Origin: Posidonia oceanica
Lineage: Eukaryota; Streptophyta; Magnoliopsida; Alismatales; Posidoniaceae
Assembly (NCBI GenBank): GCA_037176725.1
Contig: JAZBRS010000076.1
Span: 118,439,001-118,503,000 of the forward strand
Direction: 5' to 3'
DNA: 64,000 bases
The position numbers and the translations under genes are program-made. Position 1 is the stretch's first letter; each line of letters begins with the position of its first letter. Positions 11,310 to 21,924 of this stretch are shown here, in pieces. The notes beneath the pieces are model-generated. The model did not search any database. It saw nothing but the letters and a program-made list of their open reading frames with translations, and was not told the DNA's origin.

Positions 11310-12368
11310 TTATGCCAGGACGACACCCACCGAGTTATCAGTGACGGCCAAGTAGAGTAGTAATGGCCTCTCAGGGACTGGAGCTGTCAATACTAGAGGG
11401 TTGAGGAGGTAGAGCTTTAGCTCATCAAATGCCTTTTGATAGGTATGATCCCACTTGAATTCCGTGCCGCCTTTTAATAGCTCATAGAATGGTCTACATT
11501 TTTCCGCATGCTGAGAGATGAATCTGCAGATAAACTGTAGCGTCCCTATGAGTCCTCTAAGCTCCTTGACATTCGTCGGCCGTGGCATGGCTGTTATAGC
11601 TTTAGCTTTGGTGGGATCTACTTCTATGCCCTTTTTGCTTACTATGAAGCCGAGTAGCTTTCCGGTAGTGACCCCGAAGACACACTTCTTGGCGTTCATT
11701 CTGAGTTTATACTGGTCTGTTCTCCGGAGTACTCTTTCCAATGCTTCAAAGTGTCCCTCTCTTGTTTTTGACTTTACTAACAAATCATCCACATAGCACT
11801 CCATGCAATCATGTATCATGTCGTGAAAGATCGACATCATAGTCCTCTGATAGGTGGCTCCAGTGTTCTTTAATCCGAATGGCATGACTACATAGCAGTA
11901 GGTTCCCCATGAAGTGGTAAATGAGGTCTTCTCCTGATCTTCTTCTGTGAGTTTAATCTGGTTGTAACTGGAGAAACCGTCCATGAATGAGAGCATCTCA
12001 TGGCCTGCGGTGTTGTCTATGAGGATGTCTATATGTGGAAGAGGGAAATCATCTTTTGGGCATGCTTCATTGAGGTTTCTGTAGTCAATGCACACGCGCA
12101 CTTTGCCTTCTTTCTTTATTACTGGAACTATGTTTGCGATCCATTCCGGATATACCACAACTCTGATGAACTTTGCTTTATGTAGCTTGTCTATCTCTTC
12201 TTTGACTTTTAGAGCGAGGTCTAGACGTAGACGCCGGAGCTTCTGCTTCGCTGTCTTGGCACCTGGCTTGAGAGGGAGCCTATGCTCCACTAGTAGTGAA
12301 TTAAGCCCAGGCATTTCTCCATAGGAGAAGGCCAGTACCTTCACATATCTTTTGAGTAGTTTCTCCAT
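11310..12368 (-). CDS. Reverse transcriptase domain of element A pol
   Basis: A 352-codon open frame on the minus strand covers the whole gypsy RT: KQKLRRLR, VYPEWIANIVPV, RVCIDYRNLNEACPKDDFPL, FMDGFSSYNQI, MPFGLKNTGATYQR and the catalytic CYVDDLL (Asp pair near residues 194-195). KCVFGV, GKLLGFIVS and the RNase H connection follow. It is open for its full length, unlike gag and integrase beside it. The start given is an internal Met; in the element it is part of Gag-Pol. Confidence 0.85.
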   Translation of the reverse strand: MEKLLKRYVKVLAFSYGEMPGLNSLLVEHRLPLKPGAKTAKQKLRRLRLDLALKVKEEIDKLHKAKFIRVVVYPEWIANIVPVIKKEGKVRVCIDYRNLNEACPKDDFPLPHIDILIDNTAGHEMLSFMDGFSSYNQIKLTEEDQEKTSFTTSWGTYCYVVMPFGLKNTGATYQRTMMSIFHDMIHDCMECYVDDLLVKSKTREGHFEALERVLRRTDQYKLRMNAKKCVFGVTTGKLLGFIVSKKGIEVDPTKAKAITAMPRPTNVKELRGLIGTLQFICRFISQHAEKCRPFYELLKGGTEFKWDHTYQKAFDELKLYLLNPLVLTAPVPERPLLLYLAVTDNSVGVVLA

Positions 12369-13610
12369 TCTGAGTCGTTCATCTGAGTTGAAGGCAGAGC
12401 TTATCCGAACTGGTCATGGATTATCTTCAGTCCCTAGATTTATTTCTTCTATTTCTTTAGTGGCAGCCTTGGTCTGCTCATCATATTTCTTCATCATTTC
12501 TTCGAAGATGGCAGGGTCTACTAGTTCTTCTTCATCTGGGTCTTCTTCTGTGTCCACCAGCTCGAAGACTTCATATTTACCAGTATTTTTACTGATGATG
12601 TTCGACACTTCTTCGACCAGGAAGATGGCGTGCGACATGGCTAGCTCCCATGGTAACGTTGTGGTATAATGACATATCTTGACTATTTGGGTGATTGCCT
12701 CCTTCCTGTTTTGGCCTGCACGCTTAGTAGAGTGATTAGTTACTTTTTGTGAGGACATGGTGGCGGTTAGGCCATCCCTGTCATGCCCTCGGCTAACTTC
12801 CCCACTATTAACTAAACTAGGAAGTAAATTGCCGGAACGTAAATTATGCGAAAATAAAATGCAGGAATTGAAAGCGGAAAAGAAATTATTTACAAGAATA
12901 GGGGGATTGCCCCTAGGTTTGCCTCCATGGTGGAGGCGGTGTGCCATCGGGCGTCAGTCTGTGGCCCCGGCCCCTTCTTGCTCAGAGGGGCAAGGCCGTA
13001 GGTCGTTGAAAAGACAGGTGAGTTCACTAACGGGGTCAGGGTCCTCTACTTCAGTGTCTTCTATGGGAATTCCGGAGGAGCTGTTTGCTGAGACATCCAG
13101 AGGTAGGGGAATTTCTGGAGAAGCGGGGAGAAGGGCAGCAGGGACCTCTTTTGTGCAAGAGGTTGGTGCTTCTTTCTCGAGATCCGTCAGAGTGCTGAGG
13201 ATGACGGGAACTTCTTCCGGGCAGGGGGAAGGAGTTAGTGCTACTATCTCGGGATCTATTCGACTGCCAAGGACGGTGGTGTTGGAAGCTTCTTCGGTGC
13301 AGTGAGAAGAGGTTGCCGCCGTTGCTGTTGTTGAGTCTGCCGGGATGTTGGGAACCGTATCTGACACTCGCTTGTCATGTACTTGCAGCCCAATGGATAT
13401 GAAATGGTTTGCCAAGGACCATGCCAAAGGTTTGCTTGGATCTGGATGTCCAAGGTATCCCAACCCTGTACGACTGCGCTCCTCAGGTGTTTCGAGCACG
13501 TCCCTCATTCCTTGCTCTTGGCGGCCAAGTCCTTTCCCCAGGGTGTACCCTATCCTGAGGAGAATCTCCCATGGCCTTTTCATGTGGTCTGGGTAATCGT
13601 ATTGATTCAT
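12369..13610 (-). pseudogene. G-patch-like and acidic linker region of element A polyprotein
   Basis: Two minus-strand segments, 12954-13610 and 12414-12947, lie between protease and RT. The first carries GYTLGKGLGRQEQG and RTGLGYLGHP, which resemble the Gly-rich G-patch found between protease and RT in Tat elements, followed by Ser/Thr/Pro/Glu-rich sequence. The second ends in an acidic run (EEDPDEEELVDP). A stop and frame change separate them. The G-patch is thought to bind nucleic acid; that role is inferred here. Confidence 0.6.
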
Positions 13611-14345
13611 ATCAATGAATCAATACTCTGGGGAGCAAAGACTTTCCTGACATTGCTTATAGCCCTGGCAGCCGAGTCCTTGATTAATGGTGCCAGTGTG
13701 GTAGTTGGGACTGTCACTAGGTGGGCTTCCGCCTCTACTGGCTCGTCTCCCAGTATTTTGATGATCTTCCCTTGGTAAGGGAACTTCATGCATTGGTGGC
13801 GCGGGGAGGTGACTACCTTAATCTCTTCGATTCATTGGCGCCTTAGGATGAGTCGATACGAGATTAGTGCATCGACTATTATCAATTCAGTTTCTATTTG
13901 GAGAGGGCCAATGGTAACTCTGACGGTGATCTTCCCCAAAGCTACTTTCTTGTTATTGTCATACCCTAACACAGTTAAGGCTATTGGGCATAATTGAGAC
14001 TCTGTTAGTCCAATTAACTGCAGGGTTTCTAGGAAGCATACATTTAGAGTCGCCCCTGTATCCACAAGCACACCACAAAGTTTATAATTGTTCATTACAA
14101 TGGTAACACTTAATGGTAGAGTTCTTCTTTCAGGAGGAGCTAGCTCGGAATCAATGAAGAAGATCGTAGGCTCTATGAACACGGTAGCGGCTGCCAGAGT
14201 TTCAGCGGGTATGTCCTTCGATACTTGGGCTTTCTTCAATACCTCCATTAGGACATCTCGGTGCTTCTCTGAGGCTCTGATTAGCTCGTAGATAGAGATC
14301 TTTGCTTGTGTCTTCCTAAGCTGCTCCAGGATGTCGAAGGTGCCT
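13607..14345 (-). pseudogene. Retropepsin-like domain 2 of element A
   Basis: On the minus strand FDILEQLRKTQAKISIYELI leads into SEKHRDVL, the conserved Tat segment before protease. The active-site motif is LVDTGATLNVC, followed by GYDNNKKVALGKI and a hydrophobic IGPLQIETEL block. The expected LGRPW-like motif reads LILRRQW, and the frame shifts near 13830. Cleaving the Gag-Pol polyprotein is the family role. It stands immediately before the G-patch, the canonical place for the protease. Confidence 0.72.
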
Positions 14346-14728
14346 TCTATTCTCTAGGGTATGTGGAACTCTTAGCGAGGCAGAGAAACGGCTCGTTCTG
14401 CATCAGGTGGAGGCGGTGCAACTTGGTTGGAGATCCGCCCTATTCTTGTGATGGGGGCTTGCTGAGCTTGATTGTGCCCTTCCCTGGCGTAGCCAGACTT
14501 AAGCAAAGACAGAGGTCTTTTGAGGAGAGACTACCCCTGATTTACTAGCAGCTGAAATGAACTCAGCAGTGCAGGCCTCTGAATCTGGGTACACCCTTGG
14601 ATGGCTTGAACATCTGTGAGCTGCTGAAATCCTTGGATGCTTGGAGCTTCATCATCCCAGTCATCGGTCCAGCCACCTATGCCATCTGGTGATGAACCTC
14701 CCATGTGAAATCCCGTTAGATAGGGTCT

Positions 14729-15621
14729 CTAGATCACTTCCAAGTCTGTTTCATGGTCTGCTTTGATGGTGATCACCTCCCCTTGGAATTTGAACTTTAA
14801 GAGCTGGTGTGTCAGGGATGCGACTGCACATATCTCTACCAACCAAGTTCTTCCCAGGATTAATGGTTCTGCCAATTCACACTCCACCACCATCACCATG
14901 GTAATGTTGGTGAGGGGGCCGATAGTAATTGCTAACTGAACCGTCCCTATCACCTCTGTCTGACTGTTATCAAAGTCCTTGCAGAAGATCTTTTCCTTGG
15001 TGATTTCTTCTTCTCCAACGTCCAGGTAGTCGAGTGTACTTAAAGAGCATGACTGCGACTAGCCCCTGTGTCTACAAGTATGCCAGGAAGGAGGCAACCA
15101 TTGACTTCTACAGTGATCACTAAGGGATAGAGCTGTTCGTTTGGAGCAGGTAGTTCTGAGTCCTTGAAGACTATATTCCTCTGCTCGTATCCTTTGATAA
15201 TCTCTCGGGCTAGTTCAAAGGGATCTGCCTTGCCATTCTGCTCTTGGGGTTGACCTTCTCGTGGGGGGAAATTGAAGTATTTGAGGAGCTCCAGGTCATT
15301 TGCCTCGCTTTCTCTATCTTGTATTGCTTCTATTGGGAATTCCCATTCTACAGATCCCTGTTCAGAGCATATCTCAAACTCATTGCTTTCCGCAACGGAG
15401 GAAACCAGCTCCAGCTCTGATTCGAGTAGGCAAATGGACACAGTCTCGGCCTCTGATGGACTGCCTTCGGCCTCCAGGTACGCCACTAAATGATTAGGCA
15501 GAGGGTTCTGGTGTATTTGTAATTTGTGTTGTCCTGTCTTGGCCTCTTTCAACCAGTCTTTGAGGGCTGACCACATTATTTCTCCCTTGTCATTTAGATC
15601 ATATATTCTGTCCTTTAACAC
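14729..15621 (-). pseudogene. Retropepsin-like domain 1 and gag C-terminal linker of element A
   Basis: The minus-strand frame 15040-15621 runs from LKDRIYDLNDKGEI through NPLPNHLVAYLEAEG to LLPGILVDTGASRS, a second aspartic-protease active site. After a frameshift at about 15040 it continues at 14729-14953 with VQLAITIGPLTN and LILGRTWLVE, the matching C-terminal half. Element A therefore has two protease-like domains in tandem. About 380 bp of linker (14350-14728) separates them. Confidence 0.68.
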
Positions 15622-16190
15622 ATAACATTCTCGAGTGTGTGCCCATTTTTCTGGTGATATGCACAGTACTTGGACATGTTCGTGTTGGGAGCGTTTGGCT
15701 TTGGCATTGGGAGTTGCAAGTCCCCACTTTCGACCAGCATTCTGAAGATGTGGTATGGTGGGTAGGAACCTTGGTTAGGGAAGGTAGGGTCAGGTATGGC
15801 ATGCATATAGACTGGTGTATGGAATAAGTGGTTGTGGTGTTCTTGGAGGGTCGAGGTTTGTGGGTTTGTGTAGGTGAAGTGTTGTTGAGCTAGGGACTGC
15901 CGGACCTCGTGTGTTTCCTCCTCAGTTAGATGAGAGGTAGTCACGACAGGGGGCACTACATGGGAAGTCAACTCCAGACGTGTAAGCTCAGGCTGAGTGT
16001 CCCATGTTTGAGAATGATTTGTCTCACTTCCTTCTTTAGTATTGTAATCAAAGAGGATGGAGACGTGCGGGAACTATTGCCGTCCTGTTGCTTGTGAGAA
16101 TCGAGGGGTTCCTGACCCTTCTGCTTGTGGAGTTGAGTCCCTATGGAAGAACCCATCTGGGCTTAGGGTCAGTTGCGCCATGGAGGTAGA
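15604..16190 (-). pseudogene. Truncated gag of element A (nucleocapsid end only)
   Basis: The minus strand encodes a Pro/Thr/His-rich segment and a knuckle CAYHQKNGHTLEN followed by a Cys that is out of phase because one base is missing. Element E has the same knuckle (CQYHRRRGHNLEDC). No capsid-like WFxxL/Tyr-rich segment is found between here and the PBS, whereas E has it, so the N-terminal Gag domain appears deleted. The copy could not have formed particles by itself. Confidence 0.6.
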
Positions 16191-16212
16191 GGTAGATGAT
16201 GTGCCAGTGTAT

Positions 16213-16280
16213 TCCATTTTTTTTCTTTTTCTTTTTTTTTCTTTTCTTTTTTTCTTTCTTTTCTTTTCTTTTTTTTTTTA
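16213..16280. repeat. Pyrimidine tract
   Basis: About 68 bases of C and T, mostly T with single C interruptions, lie just upstream of the gag remnant (A/G-rich on the element's sense strand). Simple low-complexity sequence. Confidence 0.8.
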
Positions 16281-17532
16281 GACTATTACAGAAGATTTAA
16301 AAGGAAATTACAGACTCAATACACTAGTTAATATAGACTCGATGGAATAAAGGAAAATAAACAGGAACAGTTTATGCCATCACTCCTGCAACCTGTGAAC
16401 AGTAAAATTAAATTCCTACAAGCAAGGCACTCTGAAACGAAAAGGTTTCCCTGCTGTCGCCTATAGAATAGGTGGCCAAACAAGTTGCCGTTTGCACTGG
16501 CAGCTGAGTGAGGCACCTTTCGAACAGGCAGCTATGTCTCTGTTCAGTCAGCAAACCAGGTCTATCTTGGACAGACCACGCAAAAGTTAGGGAAAAAAAA
16601 GTGAAATGATGTTTCAAACAGAGCACCGCTTTACTTGTTTAAGTGTTTAATTAGTCGATTAATTGAACCTGCGTGTGTGTCACATGTAAATGGGATTTTT
16701 TCTTTCAGGTACCACTCCTTGACCTTTGTTAGGGTCCACCAAGAGGGGCCTAGATGGGGGGTTTGTCTCTCTAAAGAGGGACCCTCCACTTAGGATTCTG
16801 TCCTTAGGCTCGGCACTTAGTCAAACCACAAAACAATAAATAAACACAAAATATTAAAGTATAAAGTATCTACCAAGTTTTAATATTGACTCAGGGAGAA
16901 AGAGGAGTCAATAATAACACTTAGAACACCTTGAGATCTTGACCTAACTATTGCAATTAACACTGAGTATGGGAGAGCGACTTGCACTGGCCCGGGTTCG
17001 CTCAAGTTAATTGTTCTAGCTAGAGGAAGACTTCCTCAAGGAACTTTAACTTTAATATAAAACAATTAGTTTCCACCTTAAGGGTGGACACAACAAATCT
17101 AGAGACCGTTAAAAGCTAAAACATAGTGGACAGGAATTGTTGTTTTTAATTTTTTATGTAACTGCAGATCCAAAAATACAACACAAATTTCAGAAAAACT
17201 AATAATCTGCAGTAAAAAAAACGGACTGAGATGAGTCACCTGTTGCAATGGCGCCTCTGTCAGTCGCCTCCTGGAGGTGCGGCTAGGACAGATGTTCCTT
17301 GGACAGGCAGCTTAGTGCCAAAGTCTTCTGACCTTAGTAAAACCAATCTAGTTGTTGAAGCTTATAGGTTTTTACTGACGTCGGGAACAGTAAAAAACGA
17401 TAAAAGGTTTGGGGTGCCGTGAAAACCTAGACGCATGATTCCCAAACCGAAAACTACATTTAGATCTATAAAAAAAAAAGGAAAGAAGGGAAAAAACTTG
17501 CTTACGTAGCACGGGGGTTGGCTAAAGTCGAG
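16281..17532. other. 5' leader of element A
   Basis: Non-coding region between PBS and gag on the minus strand. It contains one TTAGTCGCC-type cassette doublet (17232-17286). The capsid part of gag expected near here is not recognisable. Confidence 0.5.
17232..17286. repeat. TTAGTCGCC-type cassette doublet in the leader of element A
   Basis: Units 17232-17258 (TGAGTCACC, nine bases, GGCGCCTCT) and 17260-17286 (TCAGTCGCC, nine bases, TGCGGCTAG) are again 27+1+27 bp. Arms are degenerate but the geometry is exact. Confidence 0.6.
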
Positions 17533-17549
17533 TCCCACCTTGATCGCCA
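17533..17549 (-). promoter_or_regulatory. Primer binding site of element A
   Basis: The minus strand reads TGGCGATCAAGGTGGGA some eleven bases after the LTR end TCCACA. Element E has TGGCGATCGCGGTGGGA in the same place. The leading TGG pairs with a tRNA CCA end. I did not identify the tRNA. Confidence 0.65.
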
Positions 17550-18178
17550 CTAACTATGGATGTGGACTTGGGGGGGAGGGGGGTGTTTAAGAAGATGACT
17601 GCGCCTCCACGTACGTCGTCAACCTTTGTTGTGATCGCCACTTGCCTTTGGGTAGACAAGACACCTTAGGGGAGATTATGAAGATGTAGGTCCTCGGACC
17701 ACTAGATCGACGGCTGGATGTCGTCTAACAGCTCCCTCGTGTTACGTAAGCGTTTTTCTTCCCTTCGAAACAAAATGAAAAAGACCTAGATTAGTTCAAG
17801 TATAGTAGTCAGTAATAGAAGTAAACAAAACAACATGATTAAAAGAAACAGATACTAACCGGGGGTTGTTCCCCACATGCACATGCTATGGGTCTTATGC
17901 TAAGGAATGTAAAAATGTAATGAAAAATTAGATTGGAATGAAGATACTCCCTTTCACCATTGTGCTGAGTGCAATGAAGTAGAAAGGAGGCACGGTCGGA
18001 GCTCTGGCTTAGCTGGGAATCTCTGGAATGAAGATGGGAATTGGGTTTCCCTTTTCTGAAGGTAGGAGATAGAGTTTCTGGGTTGAAGACTCTAGCTCTT
18101 GAAGGTGGAGACTCAAAACTGATAGGGTGATTCCTCTTTCAAAAATTCCGACCCTCAAACCACTGGCCTAGGGGGTCG

Positions 18179-18186
18179 ATTTATAG
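18179..18186 (-). promoter_or_regulatory. TATA box in the LTR of element A
   Basis: The minus strand reads CTATAAAT followed by CGACCCCC. Element E has CTATAAAAG followed by TAGGGG at the equivalent place. Likely the LTR promoter. Confidence 0.55.
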
Positions 18187-18246
18187 ACTCTAGGGATGAG
18201 GACGGTTGGAATTCAGAAAATTCTAGAAGAAAAGTGGCAGTTAGGG

Positions 18247-18747
18247 TTAGTCGCCTGTTGAGGTGGCGACTAAGGCTAGCAACCGCTCAATCAAACGTGG
18301 AAAAATGGTGGGAATGAGGCCATGACTGTTAGTCGCCGGTTGAGTTGGTGCCTAACAGTTGAGGGGGCCATGGGAAATAATCGTGAAAAAACAGTTCACA
18401 GGAGGCCACGATCATTAGTCGCCGATTGAGTTGGCGTCTAATGCTTGAGGGATCGTGGGAGATAACCGCTGCAGTTCCACGATCGCTTAGTCACCGGTTG
18501 AGTTGGCGCCTAACGGTTGAGGGGATTGTGGAAAATAGCCATAGAAAAGCGGTTCAAAGGAGGCCACGATCATTAGTCACCGGTTGAGTTGGCGTCTAAT
18601 GGTTGAGGATCATAGGAGATAACCATTGCAGTTCCACAACTGCTTAGTCATCGATTGAGTTGGCGCCTAAGAGTTAGTGGAACCCACGACTGTTAGTCGC
18701 CTGTAAGGATGACGCCTAGATTAGTCGCCATTTGACAGGGCCTAACA
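18247..18747. repeat. Array of 27-bp inverted-repeat cassettes in the LTR of element A
   Basis: Units start at 18247, 18329, 18415, 18487, 18573, 18644, 18693 and 18721. The unit is TTAGTCGCC, nine bases (often GGTTGAGTT), GGCGNCTAA; 18247-18273 has perfectly complementary 9-bp arms. The first six are spaced 71-86 bp, with the spacer also repeated. The last two form a doublet with one base between them. Confidence 0.85.
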
Positions 18748-19128
18748 TGGTCGCCTCCTCAGTTGGCTACTAACAAGCTCAGGTCATTTCCAACCCTACC
18801 TTCCGGGTTATGGTCAGAGAAAACAAGATAGGAGGTCGAGAAACTACAAATAGTCTATGAAATCAAGAAGGCGTCTCTGTTAACTTAAATCTGCCATGAA
18901 TCTGAGCAGAAGTAAAGGATACTCAGGGTACTCGGACTTGCTACGAGCCTAAGTGAGTTAGCTCTGCCACAGCCAACAACCTAAGTCAAGGTAGGATCAA
19001 GTGATGCTTTGAAGAAATCAAGGAACATCTGGAAGATGTGTTATCAAAACTTAGGCACGAGATTTGGGACGCCTCAAGGTTTCTATCCTTAAAAGAACTC
19101 TCAGAAGTGCGAAAATAGGATATCTACA

Positions 19129-20203
19129 ACAACCAGATCAGGATGGCGAAAGAAGACATGGAAAAGACATCATTCATCACCCCTTGGAGAGTCTTCTGCT
19201 ACCAAGTTATGCTGTTTGGGCTCAAGAATGCCGGAGCAACTTATCAGAGGGCCATGACAGCACTATTGCACGACCTCATGCACCAAGAAGTTGAGGTCTA
19301 GGTGGATGATATGATTGCCAAGTCCAAAGAACCCGAGGATCACCTCGTCTACCTCAAGAAGCTCTTTGACCGCTTGAGGAAGTACAAGCTGCGTCTCAAT
19401 CCTAACAAATGCGTATTCGGCGTATCATTTGGAAAACTCCTGGGATACATTGTCAACCAGAGGGGAATTGAGGTGGACCCGAGTAAGGCAAATGCCATCG
19501 TGGAGATGCCACCCCCGAAGACTAAAAAGGAAATCTGAGGCTTGTTGGGGCGATTACAATGTATCAGTCGGTTCATTGTGCAGCTCATGCCCATCTGCAA
19601 GCCGATATTCAAGCTCCTAAGAAAGAATGCAAAATCAACTGGAGCGAGGAGTGCCATGCTGCATTTGACAAAATCAAGCAGCTCCTAATCAAACCACCTG
19701 TTTTGGTTCCTCCCATGCTAGGGAGACCTCTGATTCTCTACCTTTCTACCACGCAGCATTCCATAGGCGCAGTCTTGGGCCAACATGATGAATCGGGTAG
19801 AAAGGAGCATGCCATCTATTACCTGAGCAAGAAATTTAATGATTACGAAGCCAAGTATAGCACTATAGAGAAAACCTGCCTATCTCTCATCTAGGCCGCA
19901 CAGAAACTGAGGCACTACATTATGACGTACCTAGTTTAGCTCCTATGTCGACATGATCCCATTAAATTCCTCTTCCAGAAGCCAGCCATGGTGGGTAGAT
20001 GTGTCAAGTGGTAGGTGTTGCTGTCTCAGTACTACATCACCTTCGTCACGCAGAAATCAATGAAGGGGCAAGGCATGGCAGATTACTTGGCCAACTTTCC
20101 CTTGCCTGAGTATTAGCCTCTGCAGACACAGTTCTATGACGAGGACATCCTGTTCGCAATGGAGGATTTTGATGAGAAGGACCCTGAAGACCAGGAGCAA
20201 TAG
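19129..20203 (+). pseudogene. RT (3' part) and RNase H of element B, broken
   Basis: Translation matches C's RT from NQIRMAKED onward: MPFGLKN-like block, the catalytic motif, KCVFGVSFGKLLGYIV, and the RNase H blocks HAIYYLSKKFNDYEAKYS and LRHYIMTY. The Tyr codon of the YVDD catalytic motif is a TAG stop (19299-19301). Further stops at 19536-19538 and several places in RNase H match CAG, CGA or TGG codons in C changed by C-to-T or G-to-A. The 5' half of RT was cut off by insertion of A. Confidence 0.85.
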
Positions 20204-20578
20204 CAGCTGTACTTTGATGGTGCTGTCAACAAAAAAGGTCAAGGCGTAGGCGCAGTGCTGACGACGCTGCAGGGGCAGATGATTCCCTTTGTGAGGAAGC
20301 TGACCTTTAAATGCACCAATAACGAAGCAGAATATGAAACATGCATCCTGGGATTGAAGATTGCACTTGAACATGAGGCGCGGAAGCTGAATGTGCACGG
20401 CAATGCCATGCTAGTGATCTCCCAAGCAAATGGTGACTGGAAGACAAAAGATCCTCAGCTTGTGCCATATCACGAGTACCTGCTGAAGCTGATAGAAGAA
20501 TTTGAAAGCATCCGCTTCACGTACATGTATAGAGCAAGGAATGCATACGCAGATGCATTAGCAACCTTAGCATCCTAG
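20204..20578 (+). pseudogene. aRNH-type RNase H domain of element B
   Basis: It begins LYFDGAVNKKGQGVGAVL and includes NNEAEYETCILGL, GNAMLVISQ and ADALATLAS. The open stretch ends at TAG 20576-20578, where element C has a Trp codon. Role as for the other aRNH domains: extra RNase H fold between Ty3 RNase H and integrase. Confidence 0.78.
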
Positions 20579-21924
20579 CTCAGCATACCTGAAGACCGTG
20601 CAGTGGATGTATCAGTTACCCACATGGAGCAGCCTACGCATTGCATGAGTATAGAAGAGGCACATCTAGCAGAAGAGCAACCATGGTACCATGACATTAA
20701 GGCCTTCCTGGAATCTGGCAGCCTCCCACTTGGCACCTCAGCAGCAGATAAAAGGACTTTGGCACGTCTGGCATCGAAGTATGTGTTAGGAGCAGGACAG
20801 CTATACAGAAGATCCTATAACATGATGCTCCTACACTGCCTGGGTAAAACAGAGGCTGATACGCTGATGCTTCAAGTACATGCAGGGACCTGCGGCCCTC
20901 ATATGAACGGCGTGCTACTGGCTAAGAAGATTATGCTCCAAGGCTACTTCTGGTCAACCATGGAGGCAGACTGCTGCCAGTTTGTGCGTAGATGCCATAA
21001 TTGCCAGATCCATGGGAACTTCATTCGTGCTCCCCCACAACAGCTACACAACATATCGTCGCCATGGCCTTTCTCCACCTGGGGGATTGATGTCATCGGC
21101 GCTATATATCCTGCTGTCTCGAATGTTCATCGCTTCATCCTTGTGGCGATCCACTACTTCACCAAGTGGGTGGAAGCAGCCTCCTAAAAGGCTGTCATGG
21201 CCGTGGCGACAAAGAAATTTATCAGAAACAACATCATCGCCCAGGATGAGGTCCCACACTCCCTCATCTCTGATAATGGCACGAATTTCATAGCCAAAAG
21301 GATCGAGGAATACCTTCAAAACCTCAAGATCAAACATCACAGGTCCTCGCCTTATCGGCCGTAGATGAACGGAGTAGTGGAGTTTGCCAACAAGAACATT
21401 GTAAAGATCATGAAAAAGATGGCAGAAACCCACAAGGACTGGCATGACAAGCTTCCATATGCGCTCTGGGCGTACAGAACATCAATCCAGACCTCGACAG
21501 GGGCCACCTTGTACTCACTGGCGTATGGCATGGAGGCAGTGCTGCCCGTAGAAGTAGAGATCCCCTCACTGCAGATCCTACGAGAAGCTGAGCTGAAGGA
21601 GGCAGAATGGATTGAAGACCGCTGCATCCAATTAAACCTCATTGATGAGCATAGACTGCAAGCCATGCACAATGCTCGATGTTACTAGAAGCAGATGCCC
21701 AAAGCTTATCAAAAGAAAGTTCAGCCCATAAGCTTCCAGCCAAGGGATCTCATCCTGCAAGCCATTCATCTCCCTGACGATTGAGGCAAATTCCAGCCCA
21801 ACTGGCACGGCCCCTTTGTGGTCAAGCAGACCTTCTCTAGCGGTGCAACAATCCTTGAGGACATGGACCAAGTCGGGCAGTCAGAACCGGTCAACTCATG
21901 CTACTCAAGAAGTACTATCAGTAG
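20579..21924 (+). pseudogene. Integrase of element B, broken
   Basis: The zinc-binding region (HAGTCGPH, CQFVRRCHNC), the core Asp in WGIDVIGAIY, the second Asp in ISDNGTNF and the Glu in MNGVVEFANK are visible, followed by the C-terminal NWHGPFVVKQ block and KKYYQ at the stop 21922-21924. Stops at 21185, 21362, 21686 and 21782 interrupt it. C's intact integrase matches throughout. Confidence 0.83.

Larger units (their letters stand above)
1..19128 (-). mobile_element. Element A: Tat-lineage Ty3/gypsy LTR retrotransposon, minus strand, left end cut by the window
   Basis: Positions 1-198 and 18931-19128 are colinear without gaps (9 mismatches) and both end in TATCTACA, so they are matching LTR ends. 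Reading on the minus strand: 5' LTR (17561-19128), PBS, leader, gag remnant, two protease-like domains, G-patch linker, RT, RNase H, aRNH, integrase, then a 9-kb region with two plus-strand genes, PPT and 3' LTR. The right end abuts element B inside the RT codons for Tyr-Asn-Gln-Ile, so A is inserted in B. An extra antisense gene between pol and the 3' LTR is known for Tat-lineage elements. Coding regions are broken, so the copy is inactive. Confidence 0.88.
17561..19128 (-). repeat. 5' LTR of element A
   Basis: It begins TGTGGACTTGG and ends ATATCTACA on the plus strand, giving TG...CA termini in both readings. The right edge is fixed by element B's RT codons and by the match to positions 1-198. 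The left edge is inferred from similarity to the end of E's LTR (TCCACA) and from the PBS. It holds a TATA box and a hairpin array. Confidence 0.75.
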
